From Beijerinckiaceae bacterium (GTDB taxonomy: Bacteria; Pseudomonadota; Alphaproteobacteria; Rhizobiales; Beijerinckiaceae): 9,475 bases of DNA. This document shows, one piece after another, positions 1-6,186 of this stretch. Where the stretch lies: positions 1 to 9,475 of the forward strand of contig CANCSY010000108.1 of NCBI GenBank assembly GCA_947380915.1. The letters run 5' to 3'. The position numbers and the translations under genes were made by a program. Each line of letters begins with the position of its first letter. Within the stretch, counting starts at the first letter, position 1. Below the pieces are notes generated by a model. The model saw only the letters and a program-made list of their open reading frames with translations. It had not been told where the DNA came from and made no database searches.

Positions 1-1662
1 CCCGGCCAGCGGCTTGTCTCGAAAGAAGGTGATCTGTGGCGTTGGGACGGCTTCACCGCCGCCGCCGAAGCCCCCACCCCCGCCGCCAAGCGCCTTGTGG
101 AAAAGAACCGCCTGGGCGAGCTCACCATCGAGGCCGCCCGCGCCCGCGCCGAAGCCGATGTCCTCAAGGTCGAAGCAGAGCGTCGGCAGATGGTTCTGCG
201 CGCCGCCGCCAGCGCCGAGGGCGAGGCCCGCCAGGCCGCCCGTGCGAGCCTGCGCGCCGTGGAGGAGGCCCGCGAGCGTTCCGTTGGTCTGGAGCGCCGC
301 CGCGCCCAGGTCGCCTCGCGCCTCTCAGCCCTGTCGGAGGCCGCCGCCCGCCTCTCCCAGAGCCGCAACGAGGCTGCAGGAAAGAAGGAGCGCGCCGAAC
401 AGGCCCTCGCCGAACTCGCCCCCACCACCCAGCTCACGAGCCGTCTCGACCGCGCCCGCGCGGGCGCTGCGCAAGCCCGCGCCGAGGCCGCCGAGGCTAG
501 AGCCGCCGTGCAGGGCATGGTGCGCGAGGGCCAGATCCGCGAGCAACGCCGTCAGGCAATCGCCACCGAGCGCCAGTCCTGGGACGACCGTCGCGGCCGC
601 GCCACCCGCCAGATCGACGAATTCCAGACGCGCATCGAAGAGGCGCGCGAGGAGCAGGAAACCCTGGCCGAGGCGCCCGACCTCTTCCTGCAGAAACGCC
701 GCGCGTTGATGAACGAGATCGAGGCCGCCGATCAGGCCCGCAAGGAGGCCGCCGACAAGCGCGCCTCCGCCGAAACCGGCCTCACCGAGGCCGACAAGCT
801 GGCCCGCGCCTGCCTCGACGGCATGGGCGCGGCCCGCGAGGAGCGCGCCCGCACCGAAGCGCGGCTCGAGGGCCTGCGCGCCCGCCACGAGACCATGGTG
901 CGCGCCATCGCCACCGATCTGGAATGCGAGCCCCATGGGCTTGGCGAACTTGCGGGCGTGGAGCACGGCCAGGATCTGCCTGCGCTGGACGTGGTGGAGC
1001 GCAAGCTCGAAAGCCTCAAGCAGGACCGCGAGCGCATGGGCGCCGTGAACCTGCGCGCCGACGACGAACTCTCCGAGGTCGAGCAAAAGCAGACCCAGCT
1101 CACCACCGAGCGCGACGACCTGACCGAGGCGATCCGCAAATTGCGCATCGCCATCCAGAGCCTCAACAAGGAAGGACGCGAGCGCCTGCTGGCCGCCTTC
1201 GATGTGGTGAACGGGCACTTCAAGGAGCTGTTCACCACGCTCTTTGGCGGCGGCGCGGCGGAACTGCAACTGGTGGAATCCGACGACCCGCTTGAGGCAG
1301 GTCTGGAAATCCTCGCCCGCCCGCCCGGCAAGAAGCCGCAGACCATGACGCTGCTGTCCGGCGGCGAACAGGCGCTGACCGCCATGTCGCTGATCTTCGC
1401 GGTGTTCCTCACCAATCCCTCGCCGATCTGCGTGCTCGACGAAGTGGACGCGCCCCTCGACGACGCCAATGTGGAACGCTTCTGCGATCTGCTGGAGGAG
1501 ATGCGCAAGCGAACGGATACGCGCTTCGTCACCATCACCCACAACCCCATCACCATGGCCCGCATGGACCGCCTCTTCGGCGTCACCCAGGCCGAGCGCG
1601 GCGTGTCGCAACTCGTGAGCGTGGATCTGGGCGAGGCGGAGACGCTGATCGCGGCGGAGTGA
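1..1662 (+). CDS. smc: Chromosome segregation/condensation ATPase SMC, C-terminal part (5' end outside window)
   Basis: SMC is the ATPase of the bacterial condensin that compacts and helps segregate the chromosome; it dimerises through a hinge and works with ScpA and ScpB. The frame is open from base 1, so the N-terminal Walker A head, first coiled coil and most of the hinge lie upstream; 553 residues of a protein usually near 1150 are present. The first residues (QRLVSKEGDLWRWDGF) match the end of the hinge. Residues about 33-400 are Glu/Arg/Ala-rich coiled coil. The C-terminal head carries RMGAVNLRADDE (from about 345), the ABC signature LLSGGEQ (451-457), Walker B with D-loop (CVLDEVDAPLDD, about 477-488) and the H-loop TITHN. 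The stop is TGA at 1660-1662. A GTG at 97 is internal to the coiled coil and is not a start. No anomaly was seen. Family identity is direct from motifs. Confidence 0.97.
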   Translation, partial: PGQRLVSKEGDLWRWDGFTAAAEAPTPAAKRLVEKNRLGELTIEAARARAEADVLKVEAERRQMVLRAAASAEGEARQAARASLRAVEEARERSVGLERRRAQVASRLSALSEAAARLSQSRNEAAGKKERAEQALAELAPTTQLTSRLDRARAGAAQARAEAAEARAAVQGMVREGQIREQRRQAIATERQSWDDRRGRATRQIDEFQTRIEEAREEQETLAEAPDLFLQKRRALMNEIEAADQARKEAADKRASAETGLTEADKLARACLDGMGAAREERARTEARLEGLRARHETMVRAIATDLECEPHGLGELAGVEHGQDLPALDVVERKLESLKQDRERMGAVNLRADDELSEVEQKQTQLTTERDDLTEAIRKLRIAIQSLNKEGRERLLAAFDVVNGHFKELFTTLFGGGAAELQLVESDDPLEAGLEILARPPGKKPQTMTLLSGGEQALTAMSLIFAVFLTNPSPICVLDEVDAPLDDANVERFCDLLEEMRKRTDTRFVTITHNPITMARMDRLFGVTQAERGVSQLVSVDLGEAETLIAAE

Positions 1663-1691
1663 TCCTGCGCATGACCGGACTGCAAACAGCA

Positions 1692-1722
1692 AAAAGCCCC
1701 GAAGCGACGCTCCGGGGCTTTT
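1692..1722. terminator. Bidirectional rho-independent terminator between smc and atpF
   Basis: Arms AAAAGCCCCG (1692-1701) and CGGGGCTTTT (1713-1722) pair perfectly. They continue through an A/C mismatch into AGC/GCT around a GAC loop. The + strand transcript ends in TTTTG; the - strand transcript ends in five T's (complement of 1691-1695). The hairpin lies 29 bases after the smc stop and 23 bases past the atpF stop, so one structure can end both converging transcripts. Confidence 0.9.
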
Positions 1723-1745
1723 GTGTGTCTGGCTGAAAAACCCGA

Positions 1746-2231
1746 TCAGTTCATCAGGCGCTTCACGTCGTCGATACCCTTGACGATGAACTCGCTGCCG
1801 CCAGCGCCGCTCGATTGCGCGCGCAGGACGATTTCAGCCGCCTTCACCGCCGCATCGACCGCCGCAGCACGAACCTCGGACGTCGCCTGCGATTCGGCCA
1901 TGAGAATCTGCGCCTCAGCCTGCTTGCGATGACGCTCGACGAAATCGATCATGCGCTGTTCGGTTTCCTGTGCGAGCAGCTCGGACTCGCGACGGGCCTG
2001 CTCGACGATGGCGACGGCCTGGGCCTCGGCCTGGACGAGCTTTGCCTGATAGGACGCGAGCAGGGCCTTGGCCTCGGCGCGCAGGCGCCTCGCCTCCTCC
2101 AGCTCATTGGTGATGCCGGAAATACGCCCATCAAGGGCGGAAGTGATGGTCTTGTGGACCCCAAGATAGCCGAGCAAGGCCACGAAGAGCACAAAACCGA
2201 TTGCGACGAAGAGTTCAGCGTTCAATTCCAT
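1746..2231 (-). CDS. atpF: F0F1 ATP synthase F0 subunit b
   Basis: Subunit b is part of the peripheral stalk (stator) that holds the F1 alpha3beta3 head still against rotation of the c-ring. The 161-residue protein has one N-terminal membrane segment (about 6-24, ELFVAIGFVLFVALLGYLG). A long charged helix follows, rich in Ala/Glu/Gln/Arg, as expected for the dimeric stalk. The start is ATG at 2229-2231, supported by GGAG seven bases upstream (complement of 2239-2242). An in-frame extension to 2306 exists but would add 25 Pro/Arg-rich residues read from inside the preceding gene, so I reject it. Thirteen bases separate it from the upstream b' gene. It is the last gene of the F0 operon and is followed by the shared terminator. 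Alphaproteobacteria of this type make a b/b' heterodimer. Confidence 0.95.
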   Translation of the reverse strand: MELNAELFVAIGFVLFVALLGYLGVHKTITSALDGRISGITNELEEARRLRAEAKALLASYQAKLVQAEAQAVAIVEQARRESELLAQETEQRMIDFVERHRKQAEAQILMAESQATSEVRAAAVDAAVKAAEIVLRAQSSGAGGSEFIVKGIDDVKRLMN

Positions 2232-2244
2232 CACTCGACTCCGC

Positions 2245-2799
2245 TCAGGCTGTCTTGGAGGCGGCGATGGCGCTCTCGATGCTGGCTGCATCGGGCGTCT
2301 TGCCACTCAACTGCTGCACAATGGCGGTGGCCGCCTCGGCTGCAATCTCTTCCACATTATGCATGGCGCGCGCCTTGGCTTCGCCAATCCGCTTCTCGGC
2401 GACGTGAAGACGCTCGCTGAGGTCCTGCTCGAGGGACTTGCGATGCTCGACCGCCTCATGGGCGAGGCGGATATGGGTTTCCTCAGCCAGAGCCTGCGCC
2501 CGCGCCCTTGCGTTCGCGAGCATCTGATCGCAGGCGACGCCGGCTTCCTCAGCCTCTTTCTGCATCGAGACGGAATAGTCGAGATCGCTGGTGATGGTTG
2601 CCTGGCGATCTTCCAGGATGGCCGCGATGCGCGGCAGGGCCACGCGGGACATCAGGAGATAAAGCGCGCCAAAAGTCAGCGCCAGCCACAGGAGCTGCGA
2701 GCTGAAATGATTGGTGTCGAACGGAGGAAACACGTCCGAATGGGGCGCGCCGCCGTGAGCCTGGGTGCCGGCCAAGTGGCTGTCGCTGGAAGTCGCCAT
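2245..2799 (-). CDS. atpG: F0F1 ATP synthase F0 subunit b' (second stalk subunit)
   Basis: The b' subunit is the partner of subunit b in the peripheral stalk, found in photosynthetic organisms and many alphaproteobacteria. The 184-residue protein has a hydrophilic N-terminal tail of about 30 residues with the VFPPFD motif that typically precedes the membrane helix in b'. One membrane segment follows (about 33-51, SSQLLWLALTFGALYLLM), then LPRIAAILEDRQ and a long charged helix. The start ATG (2797-2799) has only a weak ribosome binding site; the nearest purine stretch, CGGAT, is off-consensus. This gene is also called atpF' or atpX. It lies 71 bases after atpE, behind a hairpin, and 13 bases before atpF. 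The weak initiation signal compared with atpE fits the need for a single copy per complex; that link is inference. Confidence 0.94.
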   Translation of the reverse strand: MATSSDSHLAGTQAHGGAPHSDVFPPFDTNHFSSQLLWLALTFGALYLLMSRVALPRIAAILEDRQATITSDLDYSVSMQKEAEEAGVACDQMLANARARAQALAEETHIRLAHEAVEHRKSLEQDLSERLHVAEKRIGEAKARAMHNVEEIAAEAATAIVQQLSGKTPDAASIESAIAASKTA

Positions 2800-2836
2800 G
2801 AGATGTATCCGTCAGAAGCGCCGGAGAAACAGATAT

Positions 2837-2863
2837 GGCCCGCACGCCGCAAGCGCGCGGGCC
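2837..2863 (-). other. Stable intra-operon hairpin just after the atpE stop codon
   Basis: On the transcribed strand GGCCCGCGCGC pairs with GCGTGCGGGCC around the loop TTGCG, giving 11 base pairs with one G-U wobble. The wobble appears only on the - strand transcript; on the + strand the same position is an A/C mismatch. The hairpin begins seven bases after the atpE stop (2871-2873). No clear T-run follows (ATATCTGTTT), so it is more likely an mRNA stabiliser or partial attenuator than a full terminator. Confidence 0.7.
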
Positions 2864-2870
2864 AAAGTGG

Positions 2871-3101
2871 TTACTTCACCACGAAGAGCAGGATCAGCGC
2901 GACGAGGAACGCGAAGATGCCGAGACCTTCCGCGAGCGCGGCGCCGATGAACGCGCGGCCGAACTGGCCGTCAGCGGCCGACGGATTGCGCAGGGCGCCC
3001 GAGAGGAAGCTGCCGAAAATCGTGCCCACGCCGATGGCGGCGGCGCCCATTCCGATGGCGGCGATGCCGGCGCCGATATACTTGGCTGCGGTAGGATCCA
3101 T
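2871..3101 (-). CDS. atpE: F0F1 ATP synthase F0 subunit c (c-ring proteolipid)
   Basis: Subunit c forms the membrane rotor ring that carries protons past subunit a. The 76-residue protein is the usual hairpin of two membrane helices. Helix 1 (about 8-33) holds the glycine packing motif [10 protein letters not shown]. The polar loop has R38-N39-P40, equivalent to the conserved RQP-type loop that contacts F1. Helix 2 (about 50-74) carries the proton-binding carboxylate as Glu58 within ALAEGLGIF. Nothing at the ion site suggests sodium coupling, since the usual extra polar ligands next to the Glu are absent. The start ATG at 3099-3101 is preceded by AAGGAG (complement of 3109-3114) at seven bases, the best ribosome binding site in the operon, as expected for a subunit needed in many copies. 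Confidence 0.97.
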   Translation of the reverse strand: MDPTAAKYIGAGIAAIGMGAAAIGVGTIFGSFLSGALRNPSAADGQFGRAFIGAALAEGLGIFAFLVALILLFVVK

Positions 3102-3156
3102 GTGAAAACTCCTTAGGTTGGTTTTTTGAGCCGACCGGATTGTTGTTGAATATTTA
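3102..3156 (-). promoter_or_regulatory. A/C/T-rich translation initiation region of atpE
   Basis: This is the 55-base gap between atpB and atpE. Read on the coding strand it is poor in G and has tracts such as AACAACAAT and CAAAAAACCAACC, followed by the AAGGAG ribosome binding site. It begins directly after an in-frame tandem stop (TGA TAA) of atpB. In Escherichia coli the matching atpB-atpE gap is a known translational enhancer. The position and low structure here suggest the same role, which is inference. Confidence 0.55.
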
Positions 3157-3915
3157 TCAGTGGCCCGGGTGGATTGCGTCGTTCAGATAGACGCAAGTGA
3201 GAATGGCGAACACGTAAGCCTGCAACACCGCGACGAGAAGCTCGAAAGCGGTGAGGAGCACGATGGCGACCAGCGGCAGGGGCGACAGCAGCGCCGCGAA
3301 AGCCCCGCCGCCAAGCATCATGGCCACAAAAGCGCCGAACACCTTGAGGGTGATGTGGCCCGCCAGCATGTTCGCGAAGAGACGAACCGAGAGGGACACG
3401 GGGCGCGACACGAAGGAGATGATCTCGATCAGCACGATAAAGGGCAGCAGCAGGGCGGGTACGCCCGAGGGCACGAAGAGCCCCAGGAAATGCGAGCCAT
3501 GGCGCATGACGCCGTAGATGATGACCGCGCCGATGACGAGCGCCGCGAAGGCGAAGGTCACGACGATCTGGCTGGTCACCGTGAAGGTGTAGGGGATCAG
3601 GCCGATGATGTTCGAGAAGACCACGAACATGAAGAGCGAGAACACGAAGGGGAAGAAGCGCATGCCCTCCTGGCCCATGGTGCCGCGCACCGTGGAGGCC
3701 ACGAATTCATAGGACATTTCGGCTGCGGCCTGCAGGCGGCCGGGCACGATGGCCTTGCTGGAGGTGCCGATCACCATGAGGAAGGTCACGGCCAGCGAGA
3801 CGATCACCATGAACAGCGAGGCGTTGGTGAAGGACGCGGCGCCCATTTCCCCGGAGAAAAGTGGCGTCACGATGAATTGATGGATCGGGTCGTTAGCCTG
3901 TTCGGAAGCCGCCAC
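3157..3915 (-). CDS. atpB: F0F1 ATP synthase F0 subunit a (proton channel)
   Basis: Subunit a is the membrane stator component that provides the two proton half-channels next to the c-ring. The 252-residue protein begins with NDPIHQF (8-14), typical of alphaproteobacterial a subunits. Its hydrophobic segments lie at about 33-50, 88-108, 114-135, 152-172, 188-210 and 215-241. The essential arginine is Arg178 in [14 protein letters not shown]. Glu225 and Gln232 in the last helix ([13 protein letters not shown]) are the other conserved channel residues. The start is GTG at 3913-3915, chosen because AGAGGA (complement of 3923-3928) lies seven bases upstream and because no ATG precedes the conserved NDPIHQF. 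The reading frame ends in a tandem TGA TAA. It lies between atpI (98-base gap) and atpE (55-base gap). Confidence 0.97.
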   Translation of the reverse strand: MAASEQANDPIHQFIVTPLFSGEMGAASFTNASLFMVIVSLAVTFLMVIGTSSKAIVPGRLQAAAEMSYEFVASTVRGTMGQEGMRFFPFVFSLFMFVVFSNIIGLIPYTFTVTSQIVVTFAFAALVIGAVIIYGVMRHGSHFLGLFVPSGVPALLLPFIVLIEIISFVSRPVSLSVRLFANMLAGHITLKVFGAFVAMMLGGGAFAALLSPLPLVAIVLLTAFELLVAVLQAYVFAILTCVYLNDAIHPGH

Positions 3916-4013
3916 GGTCAGATCCTCTTGCGTCCGCGCATCGCGCGCCGTTGCACCAGTGCCGCAAAGCGCGGCGTCTCGAATTTCGCCACCGAAGCGG
4001 CCGCTCAGTCAGC

Positions 4014-4346
4014 TCAACGCGACGTGGTCGTCGCTGCGAGCTTGTAGACATTCCAGAACCCCGCCGCCGTCCCCAGAGCGAGGAAGACGATGAGGCCGAA
4101 GGGCGCCGTTCCCAGCCAGACATCCGCCTGCCAGCCGATGAAGCCGCCGACGATCACGCCCGCCACGAACTCGGCCAGAACGCGAAAACCCAGGCTCATG
4201 GCCTGTCCCGTCCGGGTCACGCTCGCTTCATTTTCGCCCCGCGCCGCCCCTTGCGGGTCAGTGCGTTTGTCTTTCAGCGCGTTCGAGAGAGCCTCGAGAC
4301 GCGCTTGCAGATCCCGATCTTCCTGATCGCCGTTCGGCTTCGTCAT
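4014..4346 (-). CDS. atpI: ATP synthase accessory protein AtpI
   Basis: AtpI is a small membrane protein encoded first in many F0 operons; proposed roles are helping c-ring assembly and Mg2+ or Ca2+ transport, and it is usually not essential. The 110-residue protein has a charged soluble N-terminus (1-50, rich in Glu/Arg/Lys/Asp). Two membrane segments follow, at about 55-72 (LAEFVAGVIVGGFIGW) and 82-103 (PFGLIVFLALGTAAGFWNVYKL). The ending GTAAGFWNVYKL is characteristic of the rhizobial AtpI family. The start ATG (4344-4346) has GGGAG upstream, partly inside a small CCCGC/GCGGG inverted repeat that could mask it. It is the first gene of the F0 operon, about 140 bases after the predicted transcription start. 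Confidence 0.92.
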   Translation of the reverse strand: MTKPNGDQEDRDLQARLEALSNALKDKRTDPQGAARGENEASVTRTGQAMSLGFRVLAEFVAGVIVGGFIGWQADVWLGTAPFGLIVFLALGTAAGFWNVYKLAATTTSR

Positions 4347-4371
4347 GGCTCTCTCCCGCAGGCGGGGCTTC

Positions 4372-4437
4372 GGAAGGCCGACTTATAGAGCGGCGCCTCC
4401 GCACAAACCAGACAATCCCGAAAGCGGGGAAGGCCGA
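4372..4437. repeat. 10-bp direct repeat GGAAGGCCGA in the atpI leader
   Basis: GGAAGGCCGA occurs at 4372-4381 and again at 4428-4437, 56 bases apart, both inside the predicted 5' leader of the F0 operon (TCGGCCTTCC on the transcript). A chance repeat of this length within 150 bases is uncommon but possible in GC-rich DNA. Confidence 0.6.
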
Positions 4438-4495
4438 TCCGGCGCAGACCGGAACGGATTCAGAACACGAAAATGGCCCTTAGTGAGCCGGGCGG

Positions 4496-4524
4496 ACCAT
4501 ATTGGCGTGGCCTTTTCGTGTCAA
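4496..4524 (-). promoter_or_regulatory. Sigma70-type promoter of the F0 ATP synthase operon
   Basis: On the - strand a perfect -35 box TTGACA (complement of 4519-4524) is followed after exactly 17 bases by TATGGT (complement of 4496-4501). The start of transcription would be near 4489, giving a leader of about 142 bases before atpI. AT-rich DNA lies just upstream of the -35 box, resembling an UP element. Prediction from sequence only. Confidence 0.75.
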
Positions 4525-4578
4525 GGATAGGCTCAAGATTATTAAGTTACTGAAAAGTATATTCAAAACCTGAAATAC
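4525..4578 (-). promoter_or_regulatory. AT-rich upstream element of the atpI promoter
   Basis: This stretch is markedly richer in A/T than its surroundings, with short runs such as TTTTGAATATACTTTTC and AACTTAATAATC on the - strand. It ends directly at the -35 box. The position and composition fit a UP element or a curved activator region for a strong housekeeping promoter. Confidence 0.45.
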
Positions 4579-4586
4579 GCCTGTCC

Positions 4587-4646
4587 GGCCTCTCCATGGC
4601 GGGCGCCCATTTGGCAGATACTCCCTTGCCGAGAGCCCGAGAGGCC
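4587..4646. repeat. 8-bp inverted repeat at the 3' end of the transporter operon
   Basis: GGCCTCTC (4587-4594) and GAGAGGCC (4639-4646) are perfect inverted repeats 44 bases apart; the second arm directly follows the stop codon of the ABC ATPase gene on the - strand. Between them are a GGGCGCCC palindrome and a GGCA/TGCC pair, so a branched hairpin is possible. No T-run follows closely, so this is not a convincing intrinsic terminator. Confidence 0.5.
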
Positions 4647-5438
4647 TCAAATCACCCAGTCATCCCGGGCTGCGGCCGCCTCCGCCGTCATCTCGGCCTT
4701 GATGGCCTGGGCGATTTCCGCGAGCTGGAAAGCCCCCCGCTTGCGCGGATGGGTCGCATCGATGGCGCGAATCGCCCTGACCTCGCCGGGCTTGCCGCCC
4801 AGCGCCACCACCCGGTCAGCCAGATAGACCGCCTCGTCGATGTCATGGGTGACGAAGAGAATCGTCTTGCCGGTCTGCGCGCGGATGCGGATCAGTTCGT
4901 CCTGCAGGGTTTCGCGGGTCGCGACATCGAGGGCGCTGAAGGGCTCGTCCATGAGCAGGATGGAGGGATCTACCGCCAGCGCCCGGGCCAGCGACACCCG
5001 CTGCCGCTGGCCGCCCGATAGCTGGTATGGCCAACGATCCGCCAGCTCCTCAAGCCCCACCAGCTTGAGCGCGGCCAAAGCGCGCACCCGCCGCTCGGCG
5101 CGAGTCGCGCTGGTCTTCTCCAGCCCGAAGGCCACATTGGCCAGCACCCGCCGCCAGGGCAGCAGGCGGGCGTCCTGAAACACGAGCGCCAGCGCCGTAT
5201 GGGCGGCTGGGTCCGGCTTGATGGTCACATCCCCTTCAGTCGGCTGGGCCAGGGTCATGAGCACCCGCAGCAGGGTCGACTTGCCCACCCCCGACGAGCC
5301 CACGATGGCGACGAACTCGCCGCGTGCGATGTCCAGATCAAGCGCGCGCAGCACATCCGTGCGCCGCCCGTCCTGCTCGAACGAGAGGCTGAGGCCCTTG
5401 ATGGAGATGGCGAGATCGGGGGGCGTCACGGCTTCCAT
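4647..5438 (-). CDS. ABC transporter ATP-binding protein, NitT/TauT (SsuB/TauB-like) family
   Basis: This is the ATPase that powers an importer of the nitrate/sulfonate/taurine family. The 263-residue protein has every nucleotide-binding motif: Walker A GSSGVGKST (47-55), Q-loop VFQDARLLPW with Gln88, signature LSGGQRQR (140-147), Walker B with catalytic Glu165 (ILLMDEPFSALD, 160-171) and the H-loop His198 (THD). The Q-loop sequence QDARLLPW is typical of SsuB/TauB/NrtD proteins. The start is ATG at 5436-5438, with GAGG eight bases upstream. It overlaps the permease gene by 13 bases, pointing to translational coupling. A GTG at 5427-5429 in a GTGA overlap is a weaker alternative. The open frame continues upstream to 5897, but that part is antisense-like low-quality sequence inside the permease gene. 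Substrate cannot be read from this subunit. Confidence 0.95.
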   Translation of the reverse strand: MEAVTPPDLAISIKGLSLSFEQDGRRTDVLRALDLDIARGEFVAIVGSSGVGKSTLLRVLMTLAQPTEGDVTIKPDPAAHTALALVFQDARLLPWRRVLANVAFGLEKTSATRAERRVRALAALKLVGLEELADRWPYQLSGGQRQRVSLARALAVDPSILLMDEPFSALDVATRETLQDELIRIRAQTGKTILFVTHDIDEAVYLADRVVALGGKPGEVRAIRAIDATHPRKRGAFQLAEIAQAIKAEMTAEAAAARDDWVI

Positions 5439-6175
5439 CGCATCAGCCTCGATTGGGCGAAGACAAAGCCCGCGTCCATGAAGCCATAGAGCACGGCCAT
5501 GGTGAGCATGTAGACGACGACAATATCGGTCGCGAGCAGGCTGGAGGCCTGCATCATGCGCGAGCCAAGGCCACTGACGCCCGACAGCTCCGCCGCCACC
5601 ACCGCCATCCAGGCCTGCCCCAGCGCGGTGCGCAGGCCCACCAGAATACCGGGAGTGGCCGCAGGCAGCAGCACCTTCACCAACCGTTCCGGCCCGCTGC
5701 GAAAACCGAAGGCCTCGGCCAGTTCGATCAATTCGCGGTCCACGCCCCTGATCGCCCCCTGCGCGGCGAAGAAGACGATCCAGAACACGCCGATGGAAAT
5801 GATGAACACGGCGGCGGCCTGATCGACGCCGAACCAGATGATGGCGAAGGGCGCCCAGGCGAGATTGGGAATTGGCCGCAGCAGCCGAACCACCCATGCC
5901 AGCGCCCAGTCGATATTCAGATACATGCCCGTGAGCACGCCGAAGATCACGCCCAGCCCCGCGCCCCAGGCGAAGCCGATGAGATAATGGTCGAGACTCA
6001 GCAGCACCATCTCGAACCAGATGCCGCTGCGAAACTCTCGCATAAATGCGGCGGGCAGATCGCTGGGCGCGGGCAGCAGCGATTGCGAGACGAGGCTCAG
6101 CTTGGGAACCAGTTCCCAGACGAGGACGAACGCCAGAAGCCCGAGGGCCGAGAGGAGCAGTTGCTTCTGGCGCAA
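5426..6175 (-). CDS. ABC transporter permease, NitT/TauT (SsuC/TauC-like) family
   Basis: This is the inner-membrane channel subunit, working as a homodimer with the ATPase encoded next. The 249-residue protein has about six hydrophobic segments (roughly 6-24, 62-84, 88-117, 121-142, 176-196, 216-240). Its cytoplasmic EAA-type loop lies at about 149-171 (LIELAEAFGFRSGPERL, then VLLPAATPG), the contact point for the ATPase. RPIPNLAWAPFAIIWFG (100-116) is a family hallmark of SsuC/TauC permeases. The start is TTG at 6173-6175. It is chosen because AAAGGA lies about six bases upstream and the N-terminus then gives a charged lead (RQK) before the first helix. Eleven bases separate it from the Bug-type gene, whose stop codon TGA touches its ribosome binding site. 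Confidence 0.94.
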   Translation of the reverse strand: MRQKQLLLSALGLLAFVLVWELVPKLSLVSQSLLPAPSDLPAAFMREFRSGIWFEMVLLSLDHYLIGFAWGAGLGVIFGVLTGMYLNIDWALAWVVRLLRPIPNLAWAPFAIIWFGVDQAAAVFIISIGVFWIVFFAAQGAIRGVDRELIELAEAFGFRSGPERLVKVLLPAATPGILVGLRTALGQAWMAVVAAELSGVSGLGSRMMQASSLLATDIVVVYMLTMAVLYGFMDAGFVFAQSRLMRWKP

Positions 6176-6186
6176 GGTGGTTCCTT

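Larger units (their letters stand above)
4347..4646. other. 300-base gap between the transporter operon and atpI: promoter, leader and small repeats
   Basis: No protein-coding gene is supported here. From the atpI side it holds the atpI leader, with two small hairpins (TCCGG/CCGGA at 4438-4453; CCCG/CGGG at 4417-4428) and a 10-bp direct repeat. Next come the promoter (4496-4524) and an AT-rich stretch (about 4525-4578). Finally there is an inverted repeat at the 3' end of the transporter operon. Short open frames in this gap show no family features and no credible ribosome binding site. Confidence 0.7.

Noticed and set aside
97..99. GTG as the start of smc
   Set aside because: The frame is open and clearly SMC-like upstream to base 1 (hinge end), so the gene is cut by the window and this GTG is internal.
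325..1692. 455-codon open frame antisense to smc
   Set aside because: It mirrors the coiled-coil and ATPase codons of smc, whose protein motifs are unmistakable; the antisense translation is low-complexity Ala/Gly/Leu/His sequence without family features. High GC content makes such long antisense frames common.
3160..4047. 295-codon + strand frame, His/Glu/Gly-rich, antisense to atpB
   Set aside because: Its composition is the reverse complement of membrane-helix codons of subunit a; the real gene is certain from Arg178 and the surrounding motif.
4647..5897. Fusion-like 416-residue version of the ABC ATPase
   Set aside because: The extra 153 residues lie inside the permease gene in another frame, are Arg/Gly-rich and lack homology-like pattern; the ATG at 5438 has a good ribosome binding site and gives the normal family length.
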